Source: Pseudomonadaceae bacterium UBA836
Lineage (GTDB): Bacteria > Pseudomonadota > Gammaproteobacteria > Pseudomonadales > Pseudomonadaceae
Length of the DNA stretch: 29,879 nt
Reading direction: 5' to 3'
NCBI GenBank assembly: GCA_002296055.1
Contig: DBHE01000046.1
Coordinates: forward strand, 1 to 29,879
A program made the position numbers and the translations under genes. Positions within the stretch are counted from its first letter, which is position 1; every line of letters starts with the position of its first letter. Shown piece after piece: positions 14,844 through 21,733 of the stretch. The notes beneath the pieces were generated by a model. It saw nothing but the letters and a program-made list of their open reading frames with translations, did no database searches and was not told the DNA's origin.

Positions 14844-17528
14844 ATGGCTGGTTCTGATTTTTCCCCGGCGCGGTTGTTGGCAGGAGCAGTTGTGGGGCTC
14901 TCCTGTCTGCATGCGCCCCAGAGCGTGTTGGCGCAGCAGGTGGCGGCCGCCAGCGAGCAGGCGCGTTACGAATTCAATATCGATGCCCAGCCGGTACTGG
15001 CCGCGCTCGGCCGCTTCAGCGCCATTACCGGCATCGCCGTGTTGCGCGCCGACCAGTCCGCGATCGAGGGGCGAGCCGCCGCTGTCAGCGGCAACCTGAC
15101 CAGCGAGCAGGCGTTGCAGCGGCTGCTCACTGGTACTGGGCTGGGTTATCGCGTGGTGGACGCCGGCACGGTAGAGCTGGTTGATTTGCCCCCGCCTGCC
15201 ACCGGCGATGCCCCTGGCGCTATGACACTGGACCGGCTGGACGTTAATGCCGAGGCTATCCGTGGCCGTCCCGAGGACCTGAATTTCACTCGCGCCGGTA
15301 GCCAGGTGTATCTGTCAGAGGAACGCATTCAGCGTTTTCGCGGCTCCTCCGTGGGCGACTTTCTCAAGGGCGAGCCGGGTGTACTGACCGGTGATAACCG
15401 CAACAGCGGCGCGGTTGATATCAACATTCGCGGTATGCAGGGCTTCGGCCGTGTGCCGGTGCTGGTGGACGGAAGCCAGCAGCAGAACACCGTGTACCGT
15501 GGCTACTCCGGGGCGGCGTCGCGCAACTATATCGACCCGGACATGATCGGTAGCGTCACCATCGAGAAGGGCCCGACCAGCGGCGTTGATGGCGTTGGGG
15601 CCACGGGTGGTGTGGCGCGTATGCAGACGCTGAATCCGCAGGACATCCTGCTGGACGGCAAAGATTTTGGGTTGCGCGTGCGCGGTGGGCTGATGGGTAA
15701 CACCACCAGCCCGCCAGCAGCCAACAGCAAGGGCGGCACCTACGGCCAGGGGTCTTACACGACCGGCTGCAACTGGGGTTGTACGCTGGAAACCGTGCCG
15801 GACTTCTACGCCTATACCAACACGGATCGGCCTGACGATCATGAATTCAACTCCGTCTCCGGCAGTATCGCCATGGCCAAGCGTTGGAGCATGGGTGAGG
15901 TGCTGGGTGTCTACAGTCGCCGCCGCAATGGCAACTACTATGCAGGTGAGCGCGGCGGTCGGCAGCCGAGTTTCAGCTCCCGCGTGGTCACTACCGATCG
16001 TAATGGCCGTGAGACGGAAACCACTACCGTCACCTTCGATGGCTTGAATCGTTATGTCGCCGGCGAAGAGGTGCTCAACACCTCGCAGAACAACACTTCG
16101 TATCTGTTGAAAGGCCGCCTGTGGCTGGCCGATGAACACCAGCTGACCGCCAGCTACATGAACTATCAAAGCGAGTTTGGCGAGCTGATGCCCTCTGTGA
16201 TCATTCGCTTTGACGGCGCTGTACAGGCGCCGATGAGTGAAGTCGAGGTGGACACCTACACGCTGAATTACAACTGGAAGCCGCTCGACAACGACTGGAT
16301 CGACCTGGACGCCAACCTGTGGCGTACCAAAACCGATACGCGCATCGTGACGCCCTATTCCTTCTTCGGTATCGACTTTCCGCAGGGCTATTGGGACTTG
16401 GCCAAGCGCACTGGCACAGACATCAGCAATACCTCACGTCTGCATGGCAAGCTCGGTGAACTGAGCCTCAACTACGGCGGCTCATATGTCTACGAAACGC
16501 TGGAGCCAGGTGGCGATACCAGCGAGCTGTATACCGGCTTTGGTGACGGGCTGGAGGCGCGAGACGGCTGGCGCAAGGAGTACAGCGGTTTTATCAGCGG
16601 CGAATGGAAGCCTTGGCAGTGGCTCACGCTGAATGCTTCTGTGCGCTACACCGATACCGAAAGTCATGACCGCAACGCCGTGCGCGTAGCCACCGGTGTC
16701 TATGAATACAATGTGGATCGCAATTCAGGCTTTGCCCCCATCTACTCCATTACCGTAGAGCCGTTGGGCGGCTGGCAGCTGTACGCCAAGTATGCCGAAG
16801 CGATTCGCTCGCCCTCGCTGTTTGAAAGCACCACTGGCTGGTCATTCAGCTCCGCGCCCAGGCTGGACCTGCAGCCCGAACGCGCGCGTAACCTGGAGCT
16901 GGGGAGCAATCTGGCGCTCGACTCCTTGCTGGTTGATGGCGATCAGGCGCGGGCCAAGGTGGCCTACTTCGAGAACCGGGTAAACAACTACCTGACCCGC
17001 AGTATCGGCAACTGGGACAGCTTCAGCGGCACCACGGTGCGCAATATTCACCACGCGGTATTTCGTGGGGTCGAGGCGTCCATCGGCTACGACAATGGCC
17101 TGGTGTTTGGTCAGGCCTCCGGCATCCACTACGACAAGATCCTGTTCTGCAAGACGCAGGATGACTGCCGACCGGGTGGGGTGCAAAACGGCTATGCACA
17201 GCTGCACGTGCCGCCCAAGTACAGCGCCAGCCTGACGCTGGGTACGCGGTTTTTTCAGCAGCGGCTGACGTTGGGCGGGCGCATTTCGCGCGAAGGTGAG
17301 CGCCCGGCGGAAAACAACAACGCCGATAGCGGGGGTTACACCACCCTGGCGGTGTGGGACCCGTACACCCTGATCGACGTATTCGCCAGCTACGAGCACA
17401 GCGACCACCTGACCGTTGACCTGAACATCGACAACCTGCGTGATCAGTACTACATGGACGTGCTCAACCTCGGCCTGATGCCCTCGCCGGGGCGTACGGT
17501 GCGGGCCAGTCTGACCTATAACTTCTGA
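14844..17528 (+). CDS. TonB-dependent outer membrane transducer with STN domain (possibly haem/hemophore type)
   Basis: Outer-membrane receptor of 894 residues that should import an iron or haem ligand using TonB energy and also signal inwards. A signal peptide (1-30) is followed by an STN signalling domain (about 42-113), which contacts FecR-type proteins. A likely TonB box lies near 127-137, then the plug (about 140-265, with NIRGM, LVDG and EKGPTSGVDG) and a barrel ending in Phe (LTYNF). The TLNPQDIL and DFGLRVRGG segment after the plug recalls HasR-type hemophore receptors, but no hasA is nearby, so the ligand is uncertain. Extracellular-loop cysteine pairs occur (CNWGC and FCKTQDDC). ATG 14844 has GGGAG upstream. 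The probable regulators fecI-fecR lie downstream on the opposite strand. Confidence 0.87.
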   Translation: MAGSDFSPARLLAGAVVGLSCLHAPQSVLAQQVAAASEQARYEFNIDAQPVLAALGRFSAITGIAVLRADQSAIEGRAAAVSGNLTSEQALQRLLTGTGLGYRVVDAGTVELVDLPPPATGDAPGAMTLDRLDVNAEAIRGRPEDLNFTRAGSQVYLSEERIQRFRGSSVGDFLKGEPGVLTGDNRNSGAVDINIRGMQGFGRVPVLVDGSQQQNTVYRGYSGAASRNYIDPDMIGSVTIEKGPTSGVDGVGATGGVARMQTLNPQDILLDGKDFGLRVRGGLMGNTTSPPAANSKGGTYGQGSYTTGCNWGCTLETVPDFYAYTNTDRPDDHEFNSVSGSIAMAKRWSMGEVLGVYSRRRNGNYYAGERGGRQPSFSSRVVTTDRNGRETETTTVTFDGLNRYVAGEEVLNTSQNNTSYLLKGRLWLADEHQLTASYMNYQSEFGELMPSVIIRFDGAVQAPMSEVEVDTYTLNYNWKPLDNDWIDLDANLWRTKTDTRIVTPYSFFGIDFPQGYWDLAKRTGTDISNTSRLHGKLGELSLNYGGSYVYETLEPGGDTSELYTGFGDGLEARDGWRKEYSGFISGEWKPWQWLTLNASVRYTDTESHDRNAVRVATGVYEYNVDRNSGFAPIYSITVEPLGGWQLYAKYAEAIRSPSLFESTTGWSFSSAPRLDLQPERARNLELGSNLALDSLLVDGDQARAKVAYFENRVNNYLTRSIGNWDSFSGTTVRNIHHAVFRGVEASIGYDNGLVFGQASGIHYDKILFCKTQDDCRPGGVQNGYAQLHVPPKYSASLTLGTRFFQQRLTLGGRISREGERPAENNNADSGGYTTLAVWDPYTLIDVFASYEHSDHLTVDLNIDNLRDQYYMDVLNLGLMPSPGRTVRASLTYNF

Positions 17529-17561
17529 GCAGCCGGCCGCTCAACAGCCGCGAGCTCCGCC

Positions 17562-17587
17562 CCTGGGCACAGCACCTTGTGTCCAGG
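17562..17587. terminator. Hairpin between convergent receptor and fecR genes
   Basis: CCTGGGCACA (17562-17571) pairs with TGTGTCCAGG (17578-17587), ten pairs including one G-T, around a 6-nt loop. No T-tract follows on either strand, so termination here would be weak or Rho-assisted. Confidence 0.4.
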
Positions 17588-17641
17588 CGGTAGGGGGTAA
17601 TGTGGTGATGCGAAGGGATCTGCTGCGCGCAGGGCGCCCGC

Positions 17642-18628
17642 TCAGGGCGCTCTTTTTTGCAGCCACAGCAGGCTGCCGGTGAGCTGGGTCACTTCTACCT
17701 GTTGGGTCATCTCCAGTGCTCGCAGGATCAGCTCTGGCCGGTCGGCCGGAAAACTGCCCGACAGCCGCTGGCCGCTAAATTGTGTCGGGTCCAGCAGCAC
17801 ACGGCCTGGCGTCATGCGCTCCAGCTGGCGCGCCACCTGCGCTATGGGCGCCTGGTCAAACACCACCTCGCCACGTCGCCAGGCCAGTGCGGTATCCACG
17901 TTGACCTGCTCGCGTTGCTGCAAGTGCTGGCCGTTGACGCTGATACGCTGTGAGGCGGTCAGGGGCTCATCGTCCGGGGTATGGGCGCCGCCAGGTGCCG
18001 TCACCGCCACGCGTCCTTGCTCGACGGTCACTTGCAACTGGTCGGCCCAGCGCTCCAGCGCAAAGCGGGTGCCCAGCACCTCGACCTCGGCGCCGTCTGA
18101 ACTGACCACAAAGGGGCGGCCGTCATGGTTGACCGACAGCCAGATGCGCCCGCGCAGCAGGTCGACCTGGCGTTTCTCGCCGTCGAGTTTTAGCCGCACA
18201 GCGCTGTCGTTGTCCAGATACAGGGTGCTGCCGTCTGCCAGCATCAGCTCGTGGCTTTGCCCTGGCGCCGTTGCGGCGTCTGCCTGCCAGCGTACCGCCA
18301 GGCCCGGGTCACGCCAGACGCTGAAACCGGCGCCCAGCGCCACTACCAGGCCGGCGGCCATGGCCCATTGGGCGTAGCGGCGGCGTGGCCGCTGCGGCAG
18401 CGGGATGACCGGAGCGCGCGTCACAGGCGTGCCCGCCACCTGGCGCGCGGGCGCTTCCAACTGTTGCCAGAGCACTTCGGCGTCGAGGTAGGCATCTACA
18501 TGGGCGCTGCTGCGGCCAATCCACTCATCAAACTCGGCCTGACACAGCTCCGCCTGCTGCGGATCGTTGCGGCGCAGTAGCCAGGCGATGGCTTCTTCGT
18601 GCAATTGCTCAGTGTTAGGCGTGGTCAC
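17642..18628 (-). CDS. fecR: FecR-family anti-sigma factor
   Basis: Inner-membrane regulator of 328 residues that holds the FecI sigma factor and receives the signal from the receptor STN domain. The cytoplasmic N-terminal domain (about 5-55) contains the family pattern EEAIAWLLRRN and the FDEWI segment. One membrane helix lies at about 86-105 after an arginine-rich stretch. The periplasmic FecR domain (about 112-215) shows LMLADGSTLYLD, LLRGRIWLSV and VEVLGTRFAL. The C-terminal part (about 245-328) is STN-like. The start is GTG 18628 with AGGA 8 nt upstream; no in-frame ATG gives the N-terminal domain. It follows fecI by 62 nt and converges on the receptor gene. The symbol is a family name; the ligand need not be citrate. 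Confidence 0.9.
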   Translation of the reverse strand: MTTPNTEQLHEEAIAWLLRRNDPQQAELCQAEFDEWIGRSSAHVDAYLDAEVLWQQLEAPARQVAGTPVTRAPVIPLPQRPRRRYAQWAMAAGLVVALGAGFSVWRDPGLAVRWQADAATAPGQSHELMLADGSTLYLDNDSAVRLKLDGEKRQVDLLRGRIWLSVNHDGRPFVVSSDGAEVEVLGTRFALERWADQLQVTVEQGRVAVTAPGGAHTPDDEPLTASQRISVNGQHLQQREQVNVDTALAWRRGEVVFDQAPIAQVARQLERMTPGRVLLDPTQFSGQRLSGSFPADRPELILRALEMTQQVEVTQLTGSLLWLQKRAP

Positions 18629-18690
18629 GGTGCGGTTCCTGCTGCGGCGCGTGGTGCGCTCTTGTTAAACGTTTCATGCCGGTGACGTCC

Positions 18691-19194
18691 TCATCGCTCG
18701 TCACGCATCTGTTGCAGACAGCGCCGGCAGGCGAGCATGGCCCGCATCATATCCTTTTCTACCGTGCTGACCGACAGCCCGAGTTTATCTGCGATGGCGG
18801 CGTAGGTTTCACCCTCCAGGCGGTTGAGCAGAAACACCTGGCGGGTGCGCTCCGGCAAGCCGTGTAGGGTAGCGGCCAGGGCGTCGCACTCCTGCGCGGC
18901 GATAGCCTGCTGGTCGGCCTCGTTGGGGCGATCGGCAGTCAGCTCCGGGTCCTGCTGTTGGTGGCGTTCGCGGACCTTCTGGCTGCGCAGGTAATCCAGC
19001 GCCAGATTCTGCGCTGTGCGGTACAACAGGCCGGGGCTGTCTTGCGGCAGCTCCCGCTGCCACAGGCGGGTGAAGGCTTCTTGTACCAGGTCTTCGGCAA
19101 TCGCCTCGCTACTGACCATGCGCTGAATACGACGCAGCAAGGTATCGCGCTCGCGCAGAAAGGTCTGTAACAGGGTTTGCCGGGAGGTGCTCAT
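18691..19194 (-). CDS. fecI: FecI-type ECF sigma factor
   Basis: Sigma factor of 167 residues that should direct RNA polymerase to the promoter of an iron-uptake gene, most likely the STN receptor nearby. Region 2 covers about residues 8-78 with AEDLVQEAFTRLW, and region 4 about 105-158 with the helix-turn-helix GETYAAIADKLGLSVSTVE. FecI group traits such as LDYLRSQ and VFLLNRLEG are visible. The start is ATG 19194; the bases before it (GACCCTG) contain no clear Shine-Dalgarno sequence, and a 13-bp stem abuts this site. fecR follows after 62 nt. A weak Fur-like site lies about 150 bp upstream. As with fecR, the symbol denotes the family. Confidence 0.92.
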   Translation of the reverse strand: MSTSRQTLLQTFLRERDTLLRRIQRMVSSEAIAEDLVQEAFTRLWQRELPQDSPGLLYRTAQNLALDYLRSQKVRERHQQQDPELTADRPNEADQQAIAAQECDALAATLHGLPERTRQVFLLNRLEGETYAAIADKLGLSVSTVEKDMMRAMLACRRCLQQMRDER

Positions 19195-19201
19195 CAGGGT
19201 C

Positions 19202-19305
19202 TGTTGCCGTTTCGCTCATCCGCCGGCCGCAGCGATTCGGGTTGGGCCGATGTGGGCCGCCTCTTGGCGCCCTGAAGCCGCCGAGAGGCGTACGAAACGG
19301 CAACA
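19202..19305 (-). ncRNA. Candidate structured leader of fecI
   Basis: A perfect 13-nt inverted repeat TGTTGCCGTTTCG (19202-19214)/CGAAACGGCAACA (19293-19305) would close a 104-nt domain in the fecI mRNA leader, ending 7 nt before the start codon. Inside it a 7-bp hairpin CGCCTCT (19258-19264)/AGAGGCG (19284-19290) and GGCC-rich arms could fold. It matches no riboswitch that I recognise. A plain DNA inverted repeat is the alternative. Confidence 0.35.
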
Positions 19306-19344
19306 AACCCGATGCGGCTAGGCGTTAGTGGCAGCGACCATAAC

Positions 19345-19363
19345 CGAAACGAGAATCGGTATC
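19345..19363. promoter_or_regulatory. Weak Fur-like site upstream of fecI
   Basis: CGAAACGAGAATCGGTATC matches the 19-bp Fur consensus at about 12 positions, including the central GA-AATC core. It lies about 150 bp before fecI on the - strand and about 125 bp before the ZnuD-like gene. It is plausible for iron control of fecI but weaker than the site at 14806. Confidence 0.3.
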
Positions 19364-19382
19364 AACAATCGCATTTTCCATC

Positions 19383-19400
19383 AATATGTAATATCGTAAC
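19383..19400. promoter_or_regulatory. Zur-like box, distal copy
   Basis: AATATGTAATATCGTAAC resembles the zinc-repressor palindrome with core ATGTTATAACAT; nine of the twelve core positions agree by eye. It lies 31 bp (start to start) before a second such site, ahead of the zinc-receptor-like gene. Confidence 0.4.
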
Positions 19401-19413
19401 TTTCTCTGTTACT

Positions 19414-19431
19414 GTTACGTTATATCAAATA
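19414..19431. promoter_or_regulatory. Zur-like box, proximal copy
   Basis: GTTACGTTATATCAAATA resembles the Zur palindrome, with nine of twelve core positions agreeing. It is 58 bp before the ATG of the ZnuD-like receptor and overlaps the AT-rich stretch where the promoter should be. Two sites three helical turns apart would allow cooperative repression by zinc-loaded Zur. Confidence 0.45.
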
Positions 19432-19489
19432 TTATTCTTCGCTTACTTTTCTGCCCTTTATTCCAATCATGACTTGCTAGGGAGTCCTC

Positions 19490-21562
19490 ATGTTGCCTGC
19501 CAAAACCCCTTTGGCGCTGGCACTGGCCGTTGCTGCCGCCAGCTTGCCTGCCCATGCCGATGAATCGCTAACCTTACCGAGCGTTACTGTCAGTGCCTCG
19601 GCGCTGGATCAGTCCGCTGATCGCATGACTCAGCCTGCTGCCGTATTGCAGGGCGATGAGTGGCTCAACCAACGCGAGACCGGGTTGGCAGACAGCCTAG
19701 AATCGCTGCCGGGGGTGCAGGCCAGCAACTTTGGGCCGGGCGCCAGTCGACCGGTGATTCGCGGCCTGGATGGTGCCCGGGTACGGGTATTGAGTGATGG
19801 GGCCGATGTGATGGATGCCTCAACGGTCAGTCCGGACCATGCGGTGACTGCCGATACCGCGCTGCTGGAGCGGGTCGAAGTGCTGAAAGGGCCGTCCACC
19901 CTGCTGTATGGCGGTGGTGCCATCGGTGGCGTGGTCAACCTGATCGACCGCCGCGTGCCAACCTACATTCCCGAGCGCGGCTATGAGGGTGAGATTGACC
20001 TGCGTGGCAACACCGTGGCCGATGAGCGCAGCGGCGCGGTAGGTCTGACCCTGGGCGCCGGCCAGTTTGCCGCGCGTATCGAGGGCGCCAAGAGTGATGC
20101 CGACCCTTACAACATCCCCGGCTCGCCCTCGACACAGGAAGGCGCCTATAACGAGACCGAGTCTTCTGCGCTGGGCCTGAGCTGGATTACCGACCGCGGC
20201 TACGTCGGTTTGGCCTACAGCCGTCAGGATCGTGAGTACGGCTTGCTGGCGCACGAGCACGCCGACTGCCACACCCACGGGCCTGCGGACTCGCACTGTG
20301 AAGAGGAAGAGCATGATCACGATGATGATCATGACGACGAAGACCACGATGACGAGGATCATGACGATGAAGAGCACGACCATGATCATGACGAACATGG
20401 CCAGGCTTACATCGACATGCAGCAGCGACGCTGGGATGTGCGTGCTGACTACACTGACCCCTTCAGCGGCTTCGAGCGCATCCGTGTACGCCTTGCCGAT
20501 ACCGACTACGAACACGTCGAGATGGAAGGTGACGAAGCGGGCACGCGCTTTACCAACCGCGGTACCGAAGGCCGCGTTGAGCTGACCCACAACCCGATTG
20601 CCGGCTGGCGCGGCGTTGTCGGCACGCAGCTGAGCCGTCGCGACTTTGCGGCTGTCGGTGAAGAAGATTACGTGCCGCGTTCGCTGACCCATAACCGCGC
20701 GCTGTTCCTGCTGGAAAGCTATGAGCAGGGTGACTGGCTGTACGAGGTTGGTCTGCGCCAGGAGTGGCAGTCCATCGAGCTGAAAGACGGTAACGACGAT
20801 GCCGACCACAAGGGCACATCGGTATCGGTCGGTGCCAGCTGGCAGTTCCAGCCTGAGCTGGTGTTCTATGGCTCGCTGTCGCGTTCTCAGCGTTTGCCGA
20901 CCGCCGAAGAGCTGTACGCCAACGGCCCGCATGCTGCCACCCGCACCGTGGAAATCGGCGACCCCGACCTGGACCGCGAAACCAGCGTCAACATGGAGCT
21001 GGGGCTGCGTCGCACCCAGGGGCCGGTCACCTTTGATGTCAGCGTGTACCGCAATGATGTCGATGACTTTATCTATGCCGCTGACACCGGTGATGACCCG
21101 GGCGCCGGCTATCGCGTGGTGCAGTACAGCCAGGCCGATGCGGTGTTGCACGGTATTGAGGGCAGTGTCAGCTGGCAGGCAACAGGCTCGACCGGTCTGA
21201 CCCTGTTTGGCGACAGCGTGCGCGGCAAGCTGAAAGACGGCGGCGACCTGCCGCGCATCCCGGCGGATCGCTACGGCCTGCGCGTCGACCAGCGCCTGAC
21301 CAGCCATCTGGGAGCGCATGTCGAGGCGACTCAGGTGATGCGTCAGGACCGTACAGCCGACTACGAAACCGAGACCGGCGACTACACCTTACTCGGTGCC
21401 GGCCTGAGCTGGCGCGGTGTGCTGGGCGAGAGCGACTATCTGTTGTTCTTGCGAGGCAACAACCTGCTGGATGAGAAGGCCCGTCAGCACTCGTCATACA
21501 TCAAGGATGAAGTACTGCTGCCCGGTCGTAACATGACCATCGGCGCGCGTCTGGCGTTCTGA
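19490..21562 (+). CDS. znuD: ZnuD-like TonB-dependent zinc receptor
   Basis: Outer-membrane receptor of 690 residues, likely importing zinc. A signal peptide ends at AHA (22-23). The TonB box is near LPSVTVSAS (29-37). The plug (about 45-155) shows LPGVQ, RPVIRGLDG, RVLSDG, VEVLKGPSTLLYGGGAIGGVVN, and the barrel ends in Phe (GARLAF). An extracellular loop at 255-303 contains 14 histidines among many Asp and Glu plus Cys260 and Cys270, as in the zinc-capturing loop of Neisseria ZnuD. There is no STN domain, so it should not signal to FecR. ATG 19490 has AGGGAG 6 nt upstream. Two Zur-like boxes precede it. A different transition metal cannot be excluded. Confidence 0.87.
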   Translation: MLPAKTPLALALAVAAASLPAHADESLTLPSVTVSASALDQSADRMTQPAAVLQGDEWLNQRETGLADSLESLPGVQASNFGPGASRPVIRGLDGARVRVLSDGADVMDASTVSPDHAVTADTALLERVEVLKGPSTLLYGGGAIGGVVNLIDRRVPTYIPERGYEGEIDLRGNTVADERSGAVGLTLGAGQFAARIEGAKSDADPYNIPGSPSTQEGAYNETESSALGLSWITDRGYVGLAYSRQDREYGLLAHEHADCHTHGPADSHCEEEEHDHDDDHDDEDHDDEDHDDEEHDHDHDEHGQAYIDMQQRRWDVRADYTDPFSGFERIRVRLADTDYEHVEMEGDEAGTRFTNRGTEGRVELTHNPIAGWRGVVGTQLSRRDFAAVGEEDYVPRSLTHNRALFLLESYEQGDWLYEVGLRQEWQSIELKDGNDDADHKGTSVSVGASWQFQPELVFYGSLSRSQRLPTAEELYANGPHAATRTVEIGDPDLDRETSVNMELGLRRTQGPVTFDVSVYRNDVDDFIYAADTGDDPGAGYRVVQYSQADAVLHGIEGSVSWQATGSTGLTLFGDSVRGKLKDGGDLPRIPADRYGLRVDQRLTSHLGAHVEATQVMRQDRTADYETETGDYTLLGAGLSWRGVLGESDYLLFLRGNNLLDEKARQHSSYIKDEVLLPGRNMTIGARLAF
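20300..20398 (+). repeat. Degenerate GATGAC/CATGAC repeat coding the His-Asp loop
   Basis: An in-frame low-complexity stretch built from GAC, GAT, GAA and CAT/CAC codons, encoding residues 271-303 of the ZnuD-like receptor. Such repeats change length easily by slippage in 3-nt steps, so loop length may vary between strains. Confidence 0.75.
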
Positions 21563-21569
21563 GCCGCGA

Positions 21570-21600
21570 GACAGGCGCGCAATAGCCGCGCCTGTCTTCC
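21570..21600 (+). terminator. Probable terminator after the ZnuD-like gene
   Basis: GACAGGCGCG (21570-21579) pairs perfectly with CGCGCCTGTC (21587-21596) around a 7-nt loop, 7 nt after the stop. The following TTCCTC is only a weak T-rich tail, so some read-through into pqqF is possible. Confidence 0.55.
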
Positions 21601-21733
21601 TCGTACTGTTTCCCCGCAGCCTGGCTGCGCATACCGTCTGTCGTTGCCTTCTACTACTTTGGTACCGCTTTTGCGGGCGTCTTGCACGCTTGCCTTAAGC
21701 TGCACGTTGGCTCTTTTTCTTGCGTAGTCTGCC

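Noticed and set aside
14806..15099. A 97-codon frame overlapping the STN receptor start
   Set aside because: Out of phase with the receptor; its sequence is a frame shadow of the signal peptide and STN domain.
19820..21319. A 499-codon open frame on - across the ZnuD-like gene, with a hydrophobic Val/Ile-Met stretch
   Set aside because: The hydrophobic run is the antisense of the His/Asp codon repeat, not a true membrane segment.
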